9,892 nucleotides of DNA from DAOTTY01 sp964451095 (GTDB lineage: Bacteria > Chloroflexota > Anaerolineae > Aggregatilineales > Phototrophicaceae): positions 1 through 9,892 of the forward strand of contig CAYVGI010000166.1 in NCBI GenBank assembly GCA_964451095.1, given 5' to 3'. Positions 1 through 5,866 of this stretch are shown one piece after another (the stretch's first letter is position 1; each line of letters starts with the position of its first letter). The notes beneath the pieces were generated by a model, which worked only from the letters and a program-made list of their open reading frames with translations, ran no database searches and was not told the origin of the DNA. Made by a program: the position numbers and the translations under genes.

Positions 1-1025
1 GCGTCCTTGTTCTGGGAACCAGCGTTCATTGCCAGTGACCAGATCCAGATGTTGGTGCGCAGTTCACCATCAGGACCCTTCGGACCCGGTGCCCATGCGA
101 TGTTGCCCAGTACGTCTTCTGCAGCAGCGTCTGGCTGGTTCTGGAAGTAGCCGAGGATGTCAGCATCGAACAGAATACCTGCCTGCCCGGCACCGAAGTC
201 TGTACCTGCCTGGTACCAGGTGTAGGTCGTCCATGCTTCCGGACCTGCCTCACGGATCATTTCTGTCCATGCTTCGGTTACGGTTACAGCGCACTCGCTG
301 TTCATCTGCGGAACCATGTTTTCATCGTAGTCAACGCAGCCGTAGCTCGCGTACATGGTCATGAAGCCGGGGTGAATGGTTGCCCAGTTCAGGCTACCGC
401 GTACCACGATACCAGCGATGTCTGGCTCTGCTTCGTCCAGGGCGATCGCAACGTCAACCAGGTCTTCCAGTGTGGTCGGTACTTCCAGCCCGTGCTTCTC
501 AAACAGGTCCTGACGGTACATGAAGGCGTTGGTCTCGAAGCCCCACGGCAGTGCGTACTGGGAGCCCTGCCCCAGGTTTGCACGACCCGGCTCCAGGTTC
601 CAACGCTCGCTCTGGCGCAGGTCCTCGAAGATGTCCTCGAAGTCGTAGTCAGGGTTGGTCTTCGTAGCGTCCTCGATGTACGGCTCGAGCGGCTCCATCC
701 AGCCTGCCGGTGCGTACTGCCAGATCTGGTAAGCGCCCGTCATGAAGACGTCGTAGGTGCTGTTCTGTCCAGCGGAGAGGTCGATGGTGACCTTGTCGAA
801 GTAGTTCTGCTCAGGGAATACGTCAAAGGTAACTTCGATGCCCGTCAGTTCGGTGAACTCGTCAATTTCTGCAACGAGTGCCTGCTGGTAGGGGTGCTGG
901 TTCAGTAGCAGGTTAAGCGTGGTGCCTTCGTGGGCACGCCAGTCAAAGTCCTGGGCGCTGGTTACGGACATCCCGAAGGACATAACCAGTACTGCCATCA
1001 GCATAACTGTCATTAGCTTGCGCAT
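1..1025 (-). CDS. ABC transporter extracellular sugar-binding protein (family 1), C-terminus outside window
   Basis: The reading frame opens with ATG at 1025 and stays open to the left edge (341 codons seen), so the C-terminus is missing. Residues 1-24 form a Sec signal peptide: MRK, then a Met/Leu/Val-rich core, with likely cleavage at TSA|QD. There is no lipobox Cys, so a free periplasmic protein is likely. The mature part reads like MalE/COG1653 binding proteins: a region (about 35-60) proposing 'NLLLNQHPYQQAL', then 'NYFDKVTIDLSAGQNSTYDVFM', an 'ALPWGFETNAFMYRQDLFEKHG' ligand-lobe motif near 160-180, and 'AGILFDADI' further on. Such proteins deliver a sugar or polyol to a two-permease ABC importer, whose genes should lie to the left. 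It lies 123 bp downstream of the HAD gene on the same strand. Codons are strongly biased (Lys always AAG; Gln CAG; Asn AAC; Tyr TAC in the part read), suggesting high expression. The ligand is unknown. Confidence 0.93.
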   Translation of the reverse strand, partial: MRKLMTVMLMAVLVMSFGMSVTSAQDFDWRAHEGTTLNLLLNQHPYQQALVAEIDEFTELTGIEVTFDVFPEQNYFDKVTIDLSAGQNSTYDVFMTGAYQIWQYAPAGWMEPLEPYIEDATKTNPDYDFEDIFEDLRQSERWNLEPGRANLGQGSQYALPWGFETNAFMYRQDLFEKHGLEVPTTLEDLVDVAIALDEAEPDIAGIVVRGSLNWATIHPGFMTMYASYGCVDYDENMVPQMNSECAVTVTEAWTEMIREAGPEAWTTYTWYQAGTDFGAGQAGILFDADILGYFQNQPDAAAEDVLGNIAWAPGPKGPDGELRTNIWIWSLAMNAGSQNKD

Positions 1026-1148
1026 AAGTCTTGGTGCTCCTTAGTCAAAACGCATTTTTGCAAAAACGAGATGTGATTGGGGTGCATCTTCATACAATCG
1101 GTCGTTGAAGCCTCCTCAGCACAGTATTACATACAGCAAATGGGTATA
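1026..1148 (-). promoter_or_regulatory. Leader region between the HAD gene and the binding-protein gene, with 12-bp palindrome
   Basis: This 123-bp gap separates two genes on the same strand. It contains a perfect 12-bp palindrome, TTTTTGCAAAAA, at 1055-1066, about 30 bases before the binding-protein start. I see no stem-loop plus T-run terminator and no convincing -35/-10 pair. The palindrome could be an operator giving the transporter its own control, or simply an AT-rich leader. A related TGCAAAAT lies next to the candidate promoter of the HAD gene at 2049-2056. Confidence 0.35.
1037..1042 (-). promoter_or_regulatory. Ribosome binding site of the solute-binding protein
   Basis: On the minus strand this reads AAGGAG, 11 bases before the ATG at 1025. 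It is the clearest Shine-Dalgarno sequence on the left half of the window and supports that start over the internal Met codons 5, 8 and 10 within the signal peptide. Confidence 0.75.
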
Positions 1149-1994
1149 TCACTGCGCGGATGATGTTTGCGCGATGATACCGGGTATCTCCCCGACGTTA
1201 TTAAGGATAAAAGTGGGGGGAGGGGTGTTTTTCTCAGCTTGTTCACGCGTGGCAGCGCCAGTTAGCACAACGGCAGTCTGCATACCTGCTTGCTGCCCCA
1301 TGTGGATGTCTGTCTCCAGACGGTCACCGACCATCATGCACTGTTCTGATGGCAAACCCAACCGGGACAGAGCAACCTCTACGATGAGATGCGACGGTTT
1401 GCCCGCCAGCAGCTCCAGCTTGCGCCCTGTGATGTGCTCTAGTGCGGTGATGGTTGCACCCGCATCGGGGATGCCACCGCCCGGCATGGGGCACGCTTTG
1501 TCTGCATTGGTGGCGAAGAAGTGTGCACCGTTAACCAGTGCTTGGTAAGCGGTATTAAGCTTGCGGTAGTCCAGTGTGCGGTCGAAAGCGACGACAACAG
1601 CGTCAATGCCCAGGGGTTGGATAACCTCTTTATCATCCTGATCCATCAATTCACCCACGATGTTCAGCCCGTGCCCCCGCAGTTCGTCAACGAGCGGCTT
1701 TTCGCCAATCACGTAGAGATTGAGGTCTGGCATGTGGTTCGCAAGATAGTAGCCCATTACATAACCAGAGGTGATGACATCATCAGGCTCTGTGGGAATG
1801 CCGAGACGTGTGAGCTTGCTCGCGTAGGCAGTGCGGGGTTCCAACGGCTTGTTGCTGACGAAAAGAACCTTCTTACCGTTCGCTCGCAGGTGCTTTACAG
1901 CTTCCACAGCACCAGGAAGTGTTGATTCGCCGAGGTAGATTGTGCCATCAAGGTCGAAGATGAAGCCGTTTACGTCAGGTTGGGGTGTTGTCAT
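1149..1994 (-). CDS. HAD-IIA family sugar-phosphate phosphatase (NagD/AraL/phosphoglycolate phosphatase-like)
   Basis: A 281-residue protein, the usual size for this family. All four HAD motifs are visible: motif I FDLDGT with nucleophile D14 and acid/base D16; motif II FVSN (S47-N48); motif III Lys in AGKPS (K199); motif IV GDRLETD (D224 and D229, Mg2+ binding). The C2-type cap between motifs II and III (about 70-190) places it in subclass IIA with NagD, AraL and 2-phosphoglycolate phosphatases. Such enzymes hydrolyse small phosphate esters in the cytoplasm, often relieving build-up of sugar phosphates. Here it is divergent from the SorC/kinase operon and upstream of a sugar-binding protein, so a role in clearing a phosphorylated product of that kinase pathway is plausible but inferred. 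No strong Shine-Dalgarno precedes the ATG. Substrate is not determined. Confidence 0.93.
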   Translation of the reverse strand: MTTPQPDVNGFIFDLDGTIYLGESTLPGAVEAVKHLRANGKKVLFVSNKPLEPRTAYASKLTRLGIPTEPDDVITSGYVMGYYLANHMPDLNLYVIGEKPLVDELRGHGLNIVGELMDQDDKEVIQPLGIDAVVVAFDRTLDYRKLNTAYQALVNGAHFFATNADKACPMPGGGIPDAGATITALEHITGRKLELLAGKPSHLIVEVALSRLGLPSEQCMMVGDRLETDIHMGQQAGMQTAVVLTGAATREQAEKNTPPPTFILNNVGEIPGIIAQTSSAQ

Positions 1995-2057
1995 AACTTT
2001 TTCGCAAAGAACCTTTTGCCGGATGAAATTTCACCCATGCACTGAATAATTTTGCAT

Positions 2058-2086
2058 AGACTAGCCCGCGATTGGCGTTTTGTCAA
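2058..2086 (-). promoter_or_regulatory. Candidate sigma-70-type promoter for the HAD gene
   Basis: On the minus strand a perfect -35 TTGACA (2081-2086) is separated by 17 bases from TAGTCT (2058-2063), a weak -10 (3 of 6 consensus). Transcription would start near 2050, leaving a leader of about 55 bases. Position and spacing are good; the -10 is poor. Confidence 0.4.
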
Positions 2087-2138
2087 GCAGTTGCGTCAAA
2101 TTTGTTACGTTGGTACGTGTTTTTTGCACGCGTATCGC

Positions 2139-2167
2139 TTGACGAACACCGAGTTGCGTGCTTAAAT
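2139..2167 (+). promoter_or_regulatory. Candidate sigma-70-type promoter for the SorC operon
   Basis: TTGACG (2139-2144, 5 of 6) and TTAAAT (2162-2167, 4 of 6) are separated by exactly 17 bases. The GCACGC/GCGTGC dyad at 2126-2161 brackets the -35 and spacer, and one copy of the AGTTGCGT...AAATTTG repeat overlaps the -10, consistent with autoregulation. The predicted leader is about 105 bases. Confidence 0.45.
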
Positions 2168-2170
2168 TTG
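2152..2170 (+). repeat. Direct repeat copy 2: AGTTGCGT-N4-AAATTTG (copy 1 at 2089-2104)
   Basis: AGTTGCGT at 2152-2159 repeats the same octamer at 2089-2096. The octamers are 63 bp apart, about six helical turns. Copy 1 has a 1-base gap and copy 2 a 4-base gap before AAATTTG. Copy 1 lies just upstream of the -35 of the leftward promoter, and copy 2 overlaps the -10 of the rightward promoter. These are candidate regulator sites; the match may still be chance in AT-rich DNA. Confidence 0.35.
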
Positions 2171-2278
2171 AAAAAATTTGCGACTAGGTACATTTTCTTG
2201 CAAGTATTAGTCAATCAATGGCTGCGACACAGGTACCCGTGGCGGGAAGTTTGTTTCTAATCATTACAGAGCAACGTT

Positions 2279-3268
2279 ATGTCCTCAAGAGATGATCTGC
2301 TGGCAACCGTCGCCAGCCTATACTATGTGCTAAGCCAGAGCCAGAGTGATATTGCCAAGCGCCTGGATATCTCAACGTCAAAGGTATCACGCCTATTACG
2401 GGAGGCGCGTGAAAAGGGAATTGTTGACATTCGCATCCGAATGCCCATCCCCCGTGACATCCGGCTGGAACAACAGCTTGTCGATCAATTCAACCTGAAG
2501 GATGCCTATGTCTTGCAGACCTCCGGCGGAGACTCGTCCACGACGCGACTAGAGGCAATTGGGCAGCTCGCCGCCAACTACATTGAGCGCGTGATGGAGG
2601 ACTTTCCGGTTGGGGCGTCGGTTGGGGTGGCATGGGGGCGCGGTGTACACGGTGCCGTGACCGCTCTACCCGATCACGCTGCCCAGAACGTAGATGCGGT
2701 GCCGCTTATCGGTGGGACGGGTACATTGGCGGTAGACAGCGCCGACGTTGCCCGCATTGTCGCGCAAAAGCTAGGCGGTCGGCACTACGACTTGCACGCG
2801 CCCATGCTGGTCGAACGCCCGGAGGTGCGGCAGATTCTACTATCAGAGCCAGCGGTGCAGGCTGCAATCCAGCGGGCAGAGGCAGTGCATCTCGCTATCG
2901 TCGGAGTGGGCACTGTCATGGATGAGGCGTCCAGCTTCTTGCGTGCTAGCCTGCTCACCCGCGCAGACTTATCACAGCTACGGGCAGAAGGCATCGTCGG
3001 CGAAGTGTGCGGGCACTTTTTTGATCTCGACGGTGCCTACCAGAACTACGAAATTAACCAGCGGATCATCGGGTTAGATGTTGAGCGTCTACGCACCGTG
3101 TCCCAGGTCATGGCAGTAGCGTATGGACTGGCAAAGGTTCGGGCAATTTATGGCGCAATACGCGGCGGCTTCCTGAATGTGCTCGTGACTGACGACCAAA
3201 CCGCACGGGGGATTTTTGCCCTGGCGCGTGAGCACGTCTTGGACGGCAACCTTTCTCCGGCGAACTAA
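2279..3268 (+). CDS. SorC/DeoR-family sugar-responsive transcriptional regulator
   Basis: A 329-residue protein of normal SorC length. Residues about 5-52 form the N-terminal helix-turn-helix: 'QSDIAKRLDISTSKVSRLLREA' contains the recognition helix and ends in the usual GIVDIRI wing. The C-terminal effector domain (about 60-325) carries family signatures: VGVAWGRGV near 115-123, PLIGGTGT near 142-149, AIVGVGT near 206-212, the GHFFDLDG segment near 245-252, RIIGLDVERL near 262-271, and VLVTD at 301-305. SorC-type regulators bind sugar phosphates in this domain and act as tetramers. It heads an operon with the FGGY kinase 33 bp downstream, so the effector may be the kinase product or a derivative. 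Start: ATG at 2279 with only a weak AGAG 7 bases upstream. Confidence 0.95.
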   Translation: MSSRDDLLATVASLYYVLSQSQSDIAKRLDISTSKVSRLLREAREKGIVDIRIRMPIPRDIRLEQQLVDQFNLKDAYVLQTSGGDSSTTRLEAIGQLAANYIERVMEDFPVGASVGVAWGRGVHGAVTALPDHAAQNVDAVPLIGGTGTLAVDSADVARIVAQKLGGRHYDLHAPMLVERPEVRQILLSEPAVQAAIQRAEAVHLAIVGVGTVMDEASSFLRASLLTRADLSQLRAEGIVGEVCGHFFDLDGAYQNYEINQRIIGLDVERLRTVSQVMAVAYGLAKVRAIYGAIRGGFLNVLVTDDQTARGIFALAREHVLDGNLSPAN

Positions 3269-3301
3269 TGACCCGGCAAAACAAATAATTGGTGGTAATT
3301 T

Positions 3302-4852
3302 ATGCAAGATAAAGCGTTTATTCTCGGCGTCGATGCAGGCACAACCGTCGTAAAAACATCTATATTCGATGTAGAAGGCACACACATCGCCAGCGCATCA
3401 CAAAAGGTACCCATCCAAAGTCCCCAACCTGGGTGGGCGCAGCAAGATATGCACGAGGTGTGGGACGCAGCAGCAACGACCATTCGTGAAGCAATCGCGG
3501 AGTCAGGCATTCCACCGCAGCAGATTGCGGTGGTTAGCGCGTGCGGGCAGGGCGATGGCGCCTGGATGCTGGATGCCCAGCATGAACCCGTTTGCCCTGC
3601 CCCACTGTGGAACGACGCCCGCGCTGCCGACATCATCCAGCGATGGGAGGCAGACGGCATACTCGCTGACCTGTACCCGCGCAATGGCACTGTTATGTGG
3701 CCCGGTACGCAGGCGGCACTGCTGGTTTGGATGCGCGATAACCGCCCCGAAGACTTCGCCCGCATCCATGCGGTGATGAGCTGCAAGGATTGGATTAAGT
3801 TTCGGCTCACCGATGTCATCTGCACAGACGAGACCGACGGGTCTATCCCGTTTATGAACCTTGCGGCTCGGGCATACGACGACTACCAACTGGATCGCAT
3901 TGGTCTGGCAGAATGCCGCCACCTGCTGCCCCGCGTCACCCAATCCCATGATGTTATTGGCAGTGTAACCCCGGCGGCAGCACAGCTAACGGGTTTAGTG
4001 GCGGGCACACCTGTCGTTAGCGGAATGATGGACGTGAATGCGAACGCCATCGGCACGGGTGCTATCCACGATGGGCAGTGCTTCACCATTTTGGGGACCA
4101 CGGGCATTAACTGCATGATCCTGAGTGAGCCGAATTTTGAACCCGCTGACGTGGGTGCTTCCGCTTGCCACAGCGTGCCGGGCACATGGCTGCGCTTGCT
4201 GGGGGCGATGGCGGGCACACCCAACCTGGACTGGTATGTGGACAATATGGGCGAGGTCTTCCGGATGGAGGGAGGCAGCGATGATGTGTTCTCGCAGATT
4301 GAGAGCGCAATCGCGCCGATACCAGCGGGCAGTAGTGGCGTGATATTCCACCCCTTCCTGCGCGGGGAGCGTGCCCCGTTCCTGGAGCCAGCGGCAACGG
4401 GTGGTTTCTTTGGCGTGACCGTGGACACTACCCGTGCACAACTGGCACGCGCTGTGTACGAAGGCATCGCGTTTTCAGTCAAGCACTGCTACTCGCAAAT
4501 GGGCACGGTAGAACGTGTGGTGCTGGCGGGTGGTGGTGCGGGCAGCCACGCCTGGTGCCAGATATTGGCGGACATGCTGAACTGTGAGGTCGTCGTGCCG
4601 GAGGGCGAACAGTTCGGTACGTTAGGTGCAGCGTTAGCAGGTGCCGTGGGCGTGGGCATCTACCTGGACTACGCTGCAGCAACCGCACAGTGCGTCAAGA
4701 TCGCCCGGCGCTACACGCCACAACAAGCAAACGTTACTACGTATAACGTGCTTTTCCCACTATACATCCAACTGATCGAATCTATGCAGGGTTTCTGGCG
4801 CCAGCGCCAACACACCCTCAGCAATCTACCTGCTCACAACCAAGGAAAGTAA
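3302..4852 (+). CDS. FGGY-family carbohydrate kinase (L-xylulokinase/erythritol kinase-like)
   Basis: A 516-residue, two-domain ASKHA-fold kinase of full family length. Visible features: the N-terminal phosphate loop LGVDAGTT (8-15); GQGDGAW (82-88), which I recall as typical of erythritol kinase EryA; a substrate-site WNDARA (103-108); catalytic base D244 in GMMDVNANAIGTG; the second phosphate motif ILGTTG (263-268); and the adenine motif LAGGGAGSHAWCQILAD (408-424). The overall layout resembles LyxK and EryA more than glycerol kinase. It would phosphorylate a linear polyol, ketopentose or related sugar with ATP in the cytoplasm. The next gene starts 3 bases after its stop. A SorC regulator in front is also the arrangement of EryD/EryA-like and Lsr-like systems, but partner genes of those pathways are absent here, so the substrate stays open. 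Weak RBS GGTGG at 3291-3295. Confidence 0.94.
   Translation: MQDKAFILGVDAGTTVVKTSIFDVEGTHIASASQKVPIQSPQPGWAQQDMHEVWDAAATTIREAIAESGIPPQQIAVVSACGQGDGAWMLDAQHEPVCPAPLWNDARAADIIQRWEADGILADLYPRNGTVMWPGTQAALLVWMRDNRPEDFARIHAVMSCKDWIKFRLTDVICTDETDGSIPFMNLAARAYDDYQLDRIGLAECRHLLPRVTQSHDVIGSVTPAAAQLTGLVAGTPVVSGMMDVNANAIGTGAIHDGQCFTILGTTGINCMILSEPNFEPADVGASACHSVPGTWLRLLGAMAGTPNLDWYVDNMGEVFRMEGGSDDVFSQIESAIAPIPAGSSGVIFHPFLRGERAPFLEPAATGGFFGVTVDTTRAQLARAVYEGIAFSVKHCYSQMGTVERVVLAGGGAGSHAWCQILADMLNCEVVVPEGEQFGTLGAALAGAVGVGIYLDYAAATAQCVKIARRYTPQQANVTTYNVLFPLYIQLIESMQGFWRQRQHTLSNLPAHNQGK
4842..4847 (+). promoter_or_regulatory. Ribosome binding site inside the kinase 3' end that selects the GTG start
   Basis: AAGGAA lies 8 bases before the GTG at 4856 and within the last codons of the kinase gene. 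It supports GTG over the next in-frame ATG at 4880, and implies that translation of the dehydrogenase is coupled to that of the kinase. Confidence 0.6.
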
Positions 4853-4855
4853 CCC

Positions 4856-5866
4856 GTGAAAATCTTCGCCTCCTGCAACATGCCGCCCCAATGGGTGCAG
4901 CGTTTTAGCAGCGAATTTGAGTTTGATTTCCATGATTGGGGCGCAAACAAAGCGCTGCTCCCCCGTGATGAGTTCCTGTCGCGCCTTGCTGGGTGCCCGG
5001 TTCTTATCACGGAGTTTGACGACATCGACGCAGGTGTGATGGACGCCAACCCCGACCTTGCCGCCATCGTGGACTGTCGTGGCACCCCCGTGAATATCGA
5101 CATCAACGCGGCGACTGAGCGCGGCATCGCTGTGATGAACACACCAGGGCGCAACGCAGATGCTGTTGCAGACTTGACCGCTGCACTCATGGTGATGATC
5201 GCCCGCGGACTAATGCCTGCCATGCGATTGATGGAAAACGGCGGTTGGGAGCAACAGGGATTCAAGAACTTCTATCTCAATCACCTGGGGCGTGAGGTAG
5301 CAGGCACCACCGTAGGGCTCATCGGCGTGGGTGCAGTGGGGCGCAAGGTAGCGTACCGCTTGCACGGCTTCGACGTGACGCTTTTGGGCTTCGATCCCTA
5401 CATCAAGCAGGCGGATGTGGACGCGCTGGGTATTCAGATGATGGCGTTAGACGACTTGCTGCAACAGTCGGATTTCGTGTCACTACACGCTCCCATCACT
5501 CCACAAACCACGGGAATGATCGGCGCACGCGAGTTCGGGCTGATGAAGCCCACTGCTTACTTTGTTAACACCGCCCGCGCTGTGCTCGTAGATGAACAAG
5601 CACTCATTGACACCATAACGAACGAGCGCATTGCGGGTGCCGCGCTTGATGTGTTCCACCAGGAGCCGCTGCCGATGGATTACCCGCTGCTGGGGCTGCC
5701 TAACGTCGTCGCAATCCCGCACCTGGGTGGCGCAACCGTAGAAGTGGCGGCACATCACTCCCGCATCGCCTACAACAGCATCCAGGGACTGCTGCATGGC
5801 GAACCCACCAACGTCGTCAACCCGGACGCCTTCGGCAGCGCACGAAAGCGGCTGAACAACGCCTAA
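4856..5866 (+). CDS. D-isomer-specific 2-hydroxyacid dehydrogenase (NAD(P)-dependent)
   Basis: A 336-residue protein of the SerA/2-hydroxyacid dehydrogenase superfamily. The catalytic domain (about 1-105 and 300-330) flanks a Rossmann domain with GVGAVG (157-162) and an acidic residue at the end of strand 2 (D180 in GFDP), which favours NAD+. The catalytic triad is intact: R241 in FVNTAR, E270 in DVFHQEP, H289 in IPHLGG. These enzymes interconvert D-2-hydroxyacids and 2-keto acids. It has no C-terminal ACT domain, so it is not a full SerA. Start GTG at 4856 is set by AAGGAA upstream. As the last gene of the SorC-kinase operon it may oxidise a tetronate- or aldonate-type intermediate, in the manner of PdxB on erythronate-4-phosphate; this is inference. 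Its stop overlaps that of the convergent exporter gene. Confidence 0.93.
   Translation: MKIFASCNMPPQWVQRFSSEFEFDFHDWGANKALLPRDEFLSRLAGCPVLITEFDDIDAGVMDANPDLAAIVDCRGTPVNIDINAATERGIAVMNTPGRNADAVADLTAALMVMIARGLMPAMRLMENGGWEQQGFKNFYLNHLGREVAGTTVGLIGVGAVGRKVAYRLHGFDVTLLGFDPYIKQADVDALGIQMMALDDLLQQSDFVSLHAPITPQTTGMIGAREFGLMKPTAYFVNTARAVLVDEQALIDTITNERIAGAALDVFHQEPLPMDYPLLGLPNVVAIPHLGGATVEVAAHHSRIAYNSIQGLLHGEPTNVVNPDAFGSARKRLNNA

Larger units (their letters stand above)
1995..2278. promoter_or_regulatory. Divergent control region between the HAD gene and the SorC regulator
   Basis: A 284-bp AT-rich intergenic region between divergent genes. It holds one candidate sigma-70-like promoter in each direction (listed separately). 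The octamer AGTTGCGT occurs at 2089-2096 and 2152-2159, each followed by AAATTTG (2098-2104 and 2164-2170). A third AAATTTG is at 2174-2180. Dyads include TGAAATTTCA at 2024-2033, GCACGC/GCGTGC at 2126-2131 and 2156-2161, and CTTGCAAG at 2197-2204. SorC-family regulators commonly bind their own promoter region, so these are candidate operators. An open frame at 2072-2260 looks like chance. Confidence 0.6.

Noticed and set aside
372..908. 178-codon plus-strand open frame
   Set aside because: Exactly antisense to the binding-protein gene, which has signal peptide, RBS and family motifs; the open frame has no recognisable motifs and reflects the biased codon use of the real gene.
1018..1097. Possible short minus-strand leader peptide starting at ATG near 1094 and overlapping the binding-protein start
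   Set aside because: The GAGGAGG upstream is about 17 bases from the ATG, too far for efficient initiation, and the peptide has no telling composition.
2182..2212. GACTA...TAGTC inverted repeat in the SorC leader as a terminator or riboswitch
   Set aside because: Only five paired bases at each end with a long imperfect interior and no T-run; not enough to call a structured RNA.
2072..2260. 62-codon plus-strand open frame in the divergent control region
   Set aside because: Overlaps both candidate promoters, has no RBS, and its translation shows no recognisable domain.
3883..4482. 199-codon minus-strand open frame within the kinase gene
   Set aside because: Opposite an intact FGGY kinase with all motifs; Pro/Ser/Ala-rich shadow.
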